A DNA stretch of 26,512 bases from CAYTID01 sp964437735 (GTDB lineage Bacteria; Bacteroidota; Ignavibacteria; UBA10030; BY39): NCBI GenBank assembly GCA_964437735.1, contig CAYTID010000026.1, forward strand, positions 1 through 26,512, given 5' to 3'. The notes below the pieces were generated by a model that was given only the letters and a program-made list of their open reading frames with translations, was not told the DNA's origin and did not search any database. Position 1 is the first letter of the stretch. Every line of letters begins with the position of its first letter. Below are positions 1 to 6,514 of the stretch, in pieces. A program made the translations under genes and the position numbers.

Positions 1-16
1 CGGACACGGAAGTCCG
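1..16 (+). promoter_or_regulatory. Flagellin leader hairpin with a CsrA-type GGA loop
   Basis: A 5-bp stem (CGGAC at 1-5, GTCCG at 12-16) closes a six-base loop ACGGAA. The loop and flanks contain ACACGGAAGT (4-13), an exact match to the CsrA/RsmA consensus ACANGGANGU, with GGA exposed in the loop as CsrA prefers. The stem may be longer but the window starts here. A role as an upstream CsrA site is inferred by analogy with the Bacillus subtilis hag leader. Confidence 0.55.
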
Positions 17-35
17 AAAATAATAACAAAATAAA

Positions 36-45
36 ACATGGAGGT
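36..45 (+). promoter_or_regulatory. Flagellin RBS overlapping a second CsrA-type site
   Basis: ACATGGAGGT is a second exact match to ACANGGANGU, and it contains the flagellin Shine-Dalgarno GGAGG (40-44), six bases before the ATG at 51. A protein bound here would block ribosome access. Its GGA lies 32 bases downstream of the GGA in the leader hairpin, a spacing one CsrA dimer could bridge. CsrA itself is not encoded in the window, so binding is inferred. Confidence 0.6.
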
Positions 46-50
46 TTTAT

Positions 51-833
51 ATGGCATTCTCAACAGGTTCACGAATTAACACAAATGTTACTGCATTCAA
101 CACATTGAATGCACTCAACACAGTAAACCGCGAATTAGGTGTACACCAGCTTCGTCTTGCAAGCGGTAAAAAGATCAACTCTGCGGCCGATGATGCATCG
201 GGTTACGTAATATCCAAAAAAATGGAAGGACGTATCCGGGCATTGGGTATGGCTCTTGACAACGTAGGCGATGCTCAAAGCGTACTGGGTGTTGCAGAAG
301 GTGCTCTTCAATCAATAGCTGACACTCTGATCCAAATAAAAGAAAAAGAAGCACGCATGAACAATGGTGCGATGGGTGAAGATGAAACAGACGCTATTCA
401 GAATGAAATTGATGAATTATACACAGAGATTGATGACATCGCAGGACAAACGATGTTTAACGGTATCGCTTTATTGGATGGAAACTTTGATGCTGAATTT
501 CAGGTCGGCGAAACATCTGAAGAAGTATTTGGGTTATCGTTTGATGCATTTGCTTCAGGTGATCTCGGGACGGACGACGTTGATGGAGCGTTAGTGACGG
601 TAAACGAACAAATTGGTAAAATCGGCGCTTTGATCAACCGCTTGTCAACAAAAGAAGCAAATCTAACCACTGCGATCACGAATACCGAAGCAGCAAAAAG
701 CAGAATACTTGATGCAGATGTAGCGAAAGAACAGATCGCATCGGTAAAATTGCAATTCCTGCAGCAAACAGCCACGGCTCAATTAGCCCAGGCGAACGCT
801 TCACCGCAGGTATTCTTATCATTGTTCAGATAA
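51..833 (+). CDS. fliC: Flagellin, minimal (D0/D1 only)
   Basis: This is the filament subunit, exported by the flagellar type III system and polymerised beyond the hook. At 260 residues it is short. The N-terminal D0/D1 helices (about 1-140) include the classic LASGKKINSAADDASGY block and an INSAADDASG turn, and the C-terminal D1/D0 helices (about 175-260) contain ILDADVAKE and end in the flagellin-type tail ANASPQVFLSLFR. Only about 35 residues, rich in Asp and Gly, lie between them, so the surface domains D2/D3 are absent. The start is an ATG six bases after GGAGG. fliS and fliD follow directly. The promoter lies outside the window, and sigma-28 control is expected but not visible. Two CsrA-like motifs in the leader suggest post-transcriptional control. 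Identification is secure. Confidence 0.97.
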   Translation: MAFSTGSRINTNVTAFNTLNALNTVNRELGVHQLRLASGKKINSAADDASGYVISKKMEGRIRALGMALDNVGDAQSVLGVAEGALQSIADTLIQIKEKEARMNNGAMGEDETDAIQNEIDELYTEIDDIAGQTMFNGIALLDGNFDAEFQVGETSEEVFGLSFDAFASGDLGTDDVDGALVTVNEQIGKIGALINRLSTKEANLTTAITNTEAAKSRILDADVAKEQIASVKLQFLQQTATAQLAQANASPQVFLSLFR

Positions 834-850
834 TAAATCACAACGGTTTT

Positions 851-880
851 GAGCTTATCTGATGTAAATCAGGTAAGCTC
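851..880 (+). promoter_or_regulatory. Strong hairpin between flagellin and fliS
   Basis: GAGCTTATCTGAT (851-863) pairs with ATCAGGTAAGCTC (868-880) around a GTAA loop. This gives 13 bp with one G-U pair in RNA. No T-tract follows, so it is not a typical intrinsic terminator. It ends six bases before the fliS ATG and hides AGGTAAG, the only SD-like stretch for that gene. It could protect the 3' end of the abundant flagellin mRNA, damp fliS translation, or act as a weak attenuator. These roles are inferred. Confidence 0.6.
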
Positions 881-886
881 GAACCA

Positions 887-1255
887 ATGTTTAATAATTT
901 AACTATTCATATTCCAAATAAAATGATAGCAACGCAAAAAATTATAAAACCAGGTATTGCCGTAGCAGTAAATAATTATAGAAACGATCATGTTATGAAT
1001 CTCTCACCGGTTGAAATAATCCAAAAATTGTATGATATCGGAATTGTGGCATGCAGGAAGCATGACAAGGTCTTAGCTCAAAAAGTTTTAACGGAATTGA
1101 TCTCTTCATTAAATTTTGACAATAATGAAATTTCCGTAAAACTTTTTAATTTATATAATTACAGTAAAACCTTAATCAGAAATGGCGAGTTTGATGAAGC
1201 AGGGAATCTGATCGAGGATTTGCGGGATGGCTGGAAAAAAGCATTTAAATTATAA
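887..1255 (+). CDS. fliS: Flagellin export chaperone FliS
   Basis: FliS binds the C-terminal helices of unfolded flagellin in the cytoplasm and prevents premature polymerisation. The 122-residue protein carries the family pattern: a Ser-Pro helix start followed by the LYD motif (LSPVEIIQKLYDIGIVA, about residues 39-55), then a helical bundle with LFNLYNYSKTLI and a final LRDGWKKAF. The N-terminus is about 20 residues longer than usual before the SP motif, so the internal Met13 (923) is a possible alternative start. Neither start has a clean SD, and that of the first is inside the preceding hairpin. Its position between flagellin and fliD is the standard one. Divergent but confidently FliS. 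Confidence 0.88.
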   Translation: MFNNLTIHIPNKMIATQKIIKPGIAVAVNNYRNDHVMNLSPVEIIQKLYDIGIVACRKHDKVLAQKVLTELISSLNFDNNEISVKLFNLYNYSKTLIRNGEFDEAGNLIEDLRDGWKKAFKL

Positions 1256-1267
1256 TGTTGACTGACT

Positions 1268-2707
1268 ATGACAGACTTTGGGAATATAACAACAAAAGCA
1301 TCACTGGATTCAATAGTCCAACAATATAGAACAAGCCTGAAAAAACCTATGACTTCATTAGAAGATCGACGAACAAAGGCAAAAGCCAGACTGAATGTTT
1401 TGGCAGAAATGAAAATCAAGTTAACCACACTTTCTAAAACGGTAAAAAAAATTTTTGAAACGGGTGATTCGTTAAAATTGCTGGAATTCACGGCGACAAG
1501 CTCATCGCAATCGGTGGTCACGGCAACCGCGAAATCATCTGCAATAGCAGGAACTCACAGTATTCAGGTGAGCCAAATCGCTAAGGCTGACACTCTGATT
1601 TCGTCAACTCTGTTGGCAGGTGAAACCTCAATAGTAGATTCTGAAGGTGTTGGATCCAAAACCTTCAGTATTAGCATAAACGGAAATTTGACCAACATTA
1701 ATGTGGATATAGCAGAGGGTGATACTAATAAATCGATCTTGGCTAAAATCGCAAACGCCGTAAATAATTCATCTGCGAAAGTAAAAGCCTCAGTTATCTC
1801 AACTACCTCCACAGAGAGCAGGCTTGTGTTTACGAGTAGGGAAACCGGCTCATCAAATGCCATTAATTTATCAAATAGTGAGGGTACGCTCCTAAACAGA
1901 ATTGGACTGTCTGAGCAGATTTTACAATCAAGGACAGCAAATACACACACTGCCGGTGGATACTTACATAGCTCAGTGTCTCAATTGAACGCAGGGTTTA
2001 GCTTTAATGGTCTTAATATCATACGCGAAAAAAATACTGTTGACGATATTCTGGACGGAGTTACTTTTGATTTAAAGAGTACACAGAATTCAGGCGACCA
2101 GCCGGTTATCATTGAAATTTTATTGGACAAGGAAAAAATTAAAACGAATCTTAGCAGGTTCGTTGATGATTACAATGCTGTCTTAAAATTTATAAATTCA
2201 AAGACTTCGGTAGACTCGTCGTCGGGCGTGAGGCAGATTCTTGCCGGTGATACGGCTTTTATGAACCTAAAGATAAAATTAAGATCGATATTAGGGGCAA
2301 AAATTAATAACGTAGTCCCCGGCAATCCCGAACTCTTGAGCCAAATAGGTTTCGAGGTTAATCCTGATGGAACACTATTTTTGAAAGATGTGGCTGTACT
2401 CGAGGATGCATTAAGTCAGGATAGTAATTCACTGAATTTTCTCTTTACTTCCGGGGAAGGGATTGCACATCAAATAAAGATGCTATTGGAATCTTTTGTT
2501 TCAACAGGCGGGATCCTGGATAAAGCCAACGATGGCGCGAACCTTCAATCAAAAAGTATTACTGAACGCATCAAGCAAACTGAGGCGAAGATTGAGAGAA
2601 AGGTCGATCGGTTTAGAGATGAAATGGTTAGATTACAGAGTGCGATGGCATTGGTCACAAATCAACAAAAAATGATTCAAGGAATGTACAATAATCTATT
2701 TTATTAG
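1268..2707 (+). CDS. fliD: Filament cap protein FliD (HAP2)
   Basis: FliD forms the cap at the growing filament tip and guides insertion of flagellin. The 479-residue length is typical. The N-terminus has the FliD_N pattern of a DSIVQQY-like helix followed by a coiled-coil region (about 10-65). The middle is a Ser/Thr-rich beta region with SSAIAGTHSIQVSQIAKADT (about 95-115). The C-terminal FliD_C domain (about 230-479) contains LSRFVDDYNAVLKFINSKTS and ends in a heptad-like helix, ERIKQTEAKIERKVDRFRDE, before the terminal NQQKMIQGMYNNLFY. It lies 12 bases after fliS and 12 before flaG. No clear SD precedes the ATG. Secure identification. Confidence 0.95.
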   Translation: MTDFGNITTKASLDSIVQQYRTSLKKPMTSLEDRRTKAKARLNVLAEMKIKLTTLSKTVKKIFETGDSLKLLEFTATSSSQSVVTATAKSSAIAGTHSIQVSQIAKADTLISSTLLAGETSIVDSEGVGSKTFSISINGNLTNINVDIAEGDTNKSILAKIANAVNNSSAKVKASVISTTSTESRLVFTSRETGSSNAINLSNSEGTLLNRIGLSEQILQSRTANTHTAGGYLHSSVSQLNAGFSFNGLNIIREKNTVDDILDGVTFDLKSTQNSGDQPVIIEILLDKEKIKTNLSRFVDDYNAVLKFINSKTSVDSSSGVRQILAGDTAFMNLKIKLRSILGAKINNVVPGNPELLSQIGFEVNPDGTLFLKDVAVLEDALSQDSNSLNFLFTSGEGIAHQIKMLLESFVSTGGILDKANDGANLQSKSITERIKQTEAKIERKVDRFRDEMVRLQSAMALVTNQQKMIQGMYNNLFY

Positions 2708-2719
2708 TATGCGGAAATT

Positions 2720-3067
2720 ATGTTATCAGTAATTTCACAAATAAATCCAATCAATCCTGTGGCTGGTTTGTTCACGAAAAAAAATCCGCCCATGCAGGAT
2801 CAGTCTCTTGCTCTGGAAATGTCGGAAAAAATTCCGATGCTGACATTGGAACAAATGCAAAAAATCGCCGGACAACTTAATGAATCGGTAAAAAGCAATA
2901 AATTTGATCTTTCGTTCACAGTCGATGATTCCACAAATAAAATTGTCATAAGAGTTATCGATGGCAATACGAAGGAAGTGATCCGCCAGATACCACCGGA
3001 AGAAGTATTGCGAATAGCTTCACAGGTCAATCAATTGCTTGGAATCCTAATCGATGAACTACTGTAA
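2720..3067 (+). CDS. flaG: FlaG family protein
   Basis: A small filament-associated protein of 115 residues. In Vibrio and Campylobacter, FlaG homologues influence filament length, but the biochemical role is unsettled. The C-terminal half is a canonical FlaG domain: FDLSFTVDDSTNKIVIRVID, then TKEVIRQIPPEEVLRIASQV and a hydrophobic ending GILIDELL. The N-terminal half (about 1-55) is variable, as usual. A GCGGAAATT stretch just upstream can act as a weak SD. It sits between fliD and a putative chaperone gene whose start overlaps its 3' end by 14 bases, suggesting translational coupling. Confidence 0.9.
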   Translation: MLSVISQINPINPVAGLFTKKNPPMQDQSLALEMSEKIPMLTLEQMQKIAGQLNESVKSNKFDLSFTVDDSTNKIVIRVIDGNTKEVIRQIPPEEVLRIASQVNQLLGILIDELL

Positions 3068-3437
3068 CCATCTCATAACCAATAAATCGGTCCAGGCACC
3101 CGAGACGGAGAATGTTGAACAGGTCATCGAAGCTGTAGTTGCAATGACTGCCATGATAAACGAAAGTCTGCGTGCGGGAAATTATACGGAACTGACAGAT
3201 CTGTTGAAGCAGCGCGAAAATAAAATTTTGAAGTTAATTCAGCTGACCGATGAAATCAAAAGTGAGCTAAGTAAAAAGAACCATCAAAACCTTAAGAGAA
3301 CAATCACTTCATTCCTGGATACAATCAAGAAAGATAATGACAATCTGTTAAATGCAATGAATGAAAAAAAATCAGCCCTTTTCAAACAATTAAATTTTGC
3401 AAATAAAGAAAAATCAGTTATTTTATATACAAAATGA
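3054..3437 (+). CDS. Putative FliT/FlgN-like flagellar export chaperone
   Basis: A 127-residue, Lys/Glu-rich, all-helical protein with no recognisable catalytic motif. The pattern LTDLLKQRENKILKLIQL (about 45-62) resembles the Arg-centred helix of FliT and FlgN chaperones, and size and position (downstream of fliD-flaG, upstream of flgM) match the usual place for FliT, the FliD chaperone, or FlgN, the FlgK/FlgL chaperone. Sequence alone does not decide between them. The ATG overlaps the end of flaG by 14 bases and has no strong SD, so translation probably depends on coupling. The function is inferred from context and helix pattern; a structure prediction compared with FliT and FlgN would test it. 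Confidence 0.6.
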   Translation: MNYCNHLITNKSVQAPETENVEQVIEAVVAMTAMINESLRAGNYTELTDLLKQRENKILKLIQLTDEIKSELSKKNHQNLKRTITSFLDTIKKDNDNLLNAMNEKKSALFKQLNFANKEKSVILYTK

Positions 3438-3446
3438 GATGACATC

Positions 3447-3704
3447 ATGACAATAAACAAAATAACAAAAGCAGAGTATATCCCCGACAATCTGAAGTCG
3501 AATAAGGTAAAAACCGGATCAAAATCAGAAAGCGTATCAAAAGACAAATTAACACTTTCAGAAGAAGCACAGTCGCTTTTAAATGCGGAAGAGACAAAAA
3601 AAATTGATGAAATACGTAAAAAAATTGACGATGGTTTTTATCAGAAACCCGAAGTCATCAATAAAGTCGTTGATGGCTTAATGAAAGACTTGAAAAAAGA
3701 CTAA
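3447..3704 (+). CDS. flgM: FlgM-like anti-sigma-28 factor
   Basis: FlgM binds sigma-28 (FliA) until hook completion allows its export, which releases transcription of late genes. The 85-residue protein fits the family. The N-terminal half is basic, Ser/Lys-rich and probably disordered, followed by VSKDKLTLSEEAQSLL (about 30-45) and the sigma-binding C-terminus IDEIRKKIDDGFYQKPEVIN with VVDGLMKDL. The IDDGFY stretch corresponds to the conserved I..G.Y of FlgM. It is the last gene of the late cluster, followed by a perfect hairpin. Placing FlgM among its own presumed target genes would give feedback. fliA is not in the window. Confidence 0.82.
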   Translation: MTINKITKAEYIPDNLKSNKVKTGSKSESVSKDKLTLSEEAQSLLNAEETKKIDEIRKKIDDGFYQKPEVINKVVDGLMKDLKKD

Positions 3705-3748
3705 CAGATACGTTACACGTACCTTAAGCCCAAACCTCATCCATCGAA

Positions 3749-3774
3749 GACAATGGTGAATACGCACCATTGTC
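3749..3774 (+). terminator. Perfect hairpin after flgM, possible terminator
   Basis: GACAATGGTG (3749-3758) pairs perfectly with CACCATTGTC (3765-3774) around the loop AATACG, giving a 10-bp stem 45 bases after the flgM stop. The following bases are not an immediate U-run; T-rich DNA starts further on, around 3783-3840. It probably ends or protects the filament-gene transcript. Termination strength is uncertain. Confidence 0.55.
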
Positions 3775-3798
3775 ACCATCCGTTTGTTGCCTTTCTAA

Positions 3799-3804
3799 TA
3801 TAAT
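3799..3804 (+). promoter_or_regulatory. Possible -10 element for the kinase-regulator operon
   Basis: TATAAT, an exact housekeeping -10 hexamer, lies in a very AT-rich stretch between the flgM hairpin and the kinase gene. No good -35 hexamer is found 16-18 bases upstream. A promoter is expected here, because a hairpin separates the two gene groups, but this particular assignment is weak. Confidence 0.3.
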
Positions 3805-3865
3805 TTATATATATTTTTTTGTGTTTTTCTAATAATTCTTTTCGATAAAAATTAACAAGAATATT

Positions 3866-3874
3866 AAAGGGGTG
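3866..3874 (+). promoter_or_regulatory. RBS that decides the kinase start
   Basis: AAAGGGGTG resembles the anti-SD complement AAGGAGGTG. It covers the GTG at 3872, the most upstream in-frame start, so that codon is badly placed. The in-frame TTG at 3884, nine bases after this stretch, is better positioned. Confidence 0.5.
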
Positions 3875-3883
3875 TTTAAAGAT

Positions 3884-4897
3884 TTGATTTTTGATACGAA
3901 TGAATTATATAAGTTGACAAATGTGGGCATTTTTATCGTGCGAAAAGGCGAGAATACTATCGCCGATGTCAATTCTGCAGGAGAAAAAATTTTAGGGTAT
4001 ACCAAAGAAGAATTATTCAGATTAAAACAGTTACCGATAATTCAGTTTTCAGGCAATTTTATATCCGGAGAATATGTTTTTACCAAAAAAAACGGAAAAC
4101 CCATACGATTATATGTCATGGTCGATAAATACTGGGAGAACGACAATTTATTGGTCCTCTTTGGCGAGGACATCACAGAAACAAAACAGATAACCGATCA
4201 GATTGTGTTATCTGAAAAAATGAATTTAATACAAAGATTGACGAGCAACCTTGCCCACGAATTAAGGAATCCTCTCTCGATTGTTTTGATGAATATTCAA
4301 TTTTTATTGGAGAACGAAACCCTGGATCAATCGCATAAAGAAAATCTTGGATACGCCTTCACAAGTGCCAATCGCATCGGGCAGGCGATTGAGAATGCAC
4401 TAAAATTAACAGAGATATCTGATTTTTCTGTTCAGCATGGGAATATAAATTCAATCCTCCGAAATGTACTTGATAATTTACGCGACAGCATCATATCGAA
4501 GGATCTGATTGTTGAAGAAAATTTTGCAGAAGAACTACCTGATGTCCTTGTAAATACAGAGCAATTGTACAGAGCTTTCTCAGACCTTTTAACACACATT
4601 TGTAAGGTCAACACTAGTGGAGGCAAAATCGCAGTCGGGACAGGAACATTGGAAAGTCTTGCAGATTATTTACCCGAACAGACACATAAACTTATTGTAT
4701 TTATCAAAGATTCAGGCATAACGCTGAATCCAATCCAGATCCAGAAATTATTTGAGCCCTATCCGCGCCAAAAACCGGGGACGATAGGGATTGATTTAAG
4801 TCTGGCGAAATTTATTTTTGACCGACACAAAATAGATGTTAGCATTGAACCAACTGCGGGAGGCGGAAACCTCTACAGGTTACTATTCAATATGTAA
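3884..4897 (+). CDS. PAS histidine kinase with degenerate ATPase domain, partner of the sigma-54 regulator
   Basis: A soluble kinase-like protein of 337 residues from the TTG at 3884 (341 from the GTG at 3872; numbering below uses the latter). A PAS domain covers about 10-105, followed by a HisKA helix with the intact phosphoacceptor motif LAHELRNPLS (His129). The ATPase domain (about 190-341) is eroded. The N-box reads FSDLLTHICK, with His where the Mg-binding Asn is expected. The G1 box is DSGIT rather than DxGxG. The G2 region is GTIGIDLSL rather than GxGLGL. The F-box KLFEPY remains. No membrane segments are seen. It lies 11 bases before the NtrC-type gene and is the presumed FlgS/FleS-like partner. 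Whether it autophosphorylates is doubtful; it could be a scaffold, phosphatase or heterodimer partner. Confidence 0.85.
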   Translation: MIFDTNELYKLTNVGIFIVRKGENTIADVNSAGEKILGYTKEELFRLKQLPIIQFSGNFISGEYVFTKKNGKPIRLYVMVDKYWENDNLLVLFGEDITETKQITDQIVLSEKMNLIQRLTSNLAHELRNPLSIVLMNIQFLLENETLDQSHKENLGYAFTSANRIGQAIENALKLTEISDFSVQHGNINSILRNVLDNLRDSIISKDLIVEENFAEELPDVLVNTEQLYRAFSDLLTHICKVNTSGGKIAVGTGTLESLADYLPEQTHKLIVFIKDSGITLNPIQIQKLFEPYPRQKPGTIGIDLSLAKFIFDRHKIDVSIEPTAGGGNLYRLLFNM

Positions 4898-4908
4898 TAT
4901 AGGTAATT

Positions 4909-6336
4909 ATGACAAAGGGCAGAATATTAATTGTTGATGACGAAGTTACATTACTATTGACCTTATCGAAAGTATTAACCTCGCGGGGTTACGAAGTTCA
5001 CACTTGTTCGAATGGCAATAATTTCCTCTCTATGCTGGCGCAGCACCATCCTGATATCGTATTGTTGGACATATATATGGGTGAATATAATGGACTTGAA
5101 TTGATTAGCCGTATGAAGGAGACGGGATTTATCGCCTCAGTAATTATGATTACAGCTTTTCCGGAGGTTTCGCTAGCTGTTAAGGCGATGAAAGAGGGAG
5201 CTTCCGATTTTCTAACGAAGCCAATCGATATCAACCACTTGTTTATAGTCATAGAGAAAAATCTCGAGCATGCCCGATTAGCAAGAAAAATTACACTCCT
5301 TGAAAATGAAGTTGACATGGAGTACCACATCAGCGGGATTATATCAAAAAGCGAGAAAATGCAGAGGGTCTTAAAGTTAGCTGAAAAACTTTCTCAGAGC
5401 GATAATACAACAGTTTTGATTGAAGGTGAAACGGGAACAGGGAAAGAACTCCTTGCGCGATATATATTTTCAAAAAGTGTCCGGAAGGAAATGCCATTTA
5501 TCAAGGTAAACTGCGGAGCCATTCCGAGAGAGCTTGCGGAAAGCGAACTTTTTGGATATGAAAAAGGAGCGTTTACCGGTGCCGATAAAAAAATGAAACA
5601 AGGCAAATTTGAACTTGCCGACAAAGGGACGATACTGCTAGATGAAATCGGAGAGCTTTCTCTGGAAATTCAGGTAAAATTATTGCGTATACTGGAAGAC
5701 CGTAAATTTTACAGGCTTGGTGGAACAAAAGAAATTGATGTTGATGTTAGGGTTATTGCCGCGACAAACAGGGATCTGGAAAGGGAAGTTGCGGTGGGTA
5801 ACTTCAGGGAAGACCTTTTTTATCGAATTAATGTAATGCAGATAAAGATACCTCCGCTAAGGGAACGACTTGAAGATATACTTCCTCTGGCTAAATATTT
5901 TCTTCAAGACTTCTCATCAAAATTCAATAAAGCAGACAATAAAATATCCGCGGATGCAATCAAATTATTAGAGCAGCAGTACTGGAAAGGGAACGTCAGG
6001 GAATTGCGGAATGTGATTGAAAGGACCGTCCTTCTCAGTGATGCTGACGTTTTACAACCCACGCATTTTAATTTTATTAAACCATCACAAAGTCTTCCGG
6101 GAACCACTGCCGGAAATTCTCAAAAATACAATTTAAACCTACCTCAAGGTGGCATCGGTATGAATGAGGTCATCAAGGATCTCATTCTTAAAACACTTAT
6201 CCTAACCAATGGAAATCAGGTGCAGGCAGCTAAAATTTTAAGGATATCGAGATCCAAATTCAGATATCGTCTACAACAATTGGGGATCGCTCTCACCCAT
6301 GATGTCAATCTGAATATACCCGATGAAGAGTCATAA
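4909..6336 (+). CDS. Sigma-54-dependent response regulator, FlgR/FleR-like
   Basis: An NtrC-family activator that remodels sigma-54 RNA polymerase. The 475 residues show three complete domains. The receiver (about 4-120) has acidic Asp10/Asp11, phosphoacceptor Asp54, Thr82 and Lys104. The AAA+ domain (about 143-370) has Walker A GETGTGKE (173-180), the sigma-54-contacting loop GAFTGA (220-225), Walker B TILLDE (241-246) and the Arg-finger region NFREDLFYRINV. A Fis-type helix-turn-helix lies near the C-terminus (about 430-462, VQAAKILRISRSKFRYRL). All key residues are present, so it should be active. It follows the kinase gene and precedes the first of two sigma-54 promoters for flagellar operons. 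FlgR, FleR and FlrC are the closest functional analogues; which one cannot be said. Confidence 0.95.
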   Translation: MTKGRILIVDDEVTLLLTLSKVLTSRGYEVHTCSNGNNFLSMLAQHHPDIVLLDIYMGEYNGLELISRMKETGFIASVIMITAFPEVSLAVKAMKEGASDFLTKPIDINHLFIVIEKNLEHARLARKITLLENEVDMEYHISGIISKSEKMQRVLKLAEKLSQSDNTTVLIEGETGTGKELLARYIFSKSVRKEMPFIKVNCGAIPRELAESELFGYEKGAFTGADKKMKQGKFELADKGTILLDEIGELSLEIQVKLLRILEDRKFYRLGGTKEIDVDVRVIAATNRDLEREVAVGNFREDLFYRINVMQIKIPPLRERLEDILPLAKYFLQDFSSKFNKADNKISADAIKLLEQQYWKGNVRELRNVIERTVLLSDADVLQPTHFNFIKPSQSLPGTTAGNSQKYNLNLPQGGIGMNEVIKDLILKTLILTNGNQVQAAKILRISRSKFRYRLQQLGIALTHDVNLNIPDEES

Positions 6337-6348
6337 GGGATTTTGATC

Positions 6349-6396
6349 GGTAACAATTCTAACCACATGGCTAATATTAGTCAGTTCTTTAACTGA
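6349..6396. promoter_or_regulatory. Cluster of dyads upstream of the first sigma-54 promoter
   Basis: Three inverted repeats sit side by side: GGTAACAATTCTAACC (6349-6364, imperfect), CTAATATTAG (6371-6380, perfect) and TCAGTT-CTTT-AACTGA (6381-6396, perfect 6-bp arms). They lie roughly 95-145 bases before the predicted transcription start, the usual distance for enhancer sites of NtrC-type activators. The last could instead be a weak terminator hairpin for the regulator operon. Which dyad binds protein, if any, cannot be told from the sequence. Confidence 0.35.
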
Positions 6397-6464
6397 TGTT
6401 CCTACATTCGTAAGCATTTTTCTCTTTTTTCTTTGGATTTTATCATTTTTTCATAACCAAATAA

Positions 6465-6481
6465 TTGGCACATACTTTGAG
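6465..6481 (+). promoter_or_regulatory. Sigma-54 promoter of the rod-hook operon
   Basis: TTGGCACATACTTTGAG matches the sigma-54 consensus TTGGCAC-N5-TTGCA at the -24 element (GG at 6467-6468) and mostly at -12 (TTGA, with A where C is usual), with the required 12-base register. Transcription should start near 6492, about 23 bases before the first gene. A nearly identical sequence lies before fliL, and the sigma-54 activator gene is immediately upstream. Confidence 0.85.
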
Positions 6482-6514
6482 AAATATAAGATATCAAAAG
6501 AAAGGCAAGAAGAA

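Noticed and set aside
3841..3848. TTCGATAA resembling a sigma-28 -10 (GCCGATAA) before the kinase gene
   Set aside because: The -35 region reads TGTT rather than TAAA, and a regulator gene is not an expected sigma-28 target.
6371..6400. Nine-codon ORF (ATG at 6368) near the regulator end
   Set aside because: Too short, no SD, and contained in the dyad cluster upstream of the promoter.
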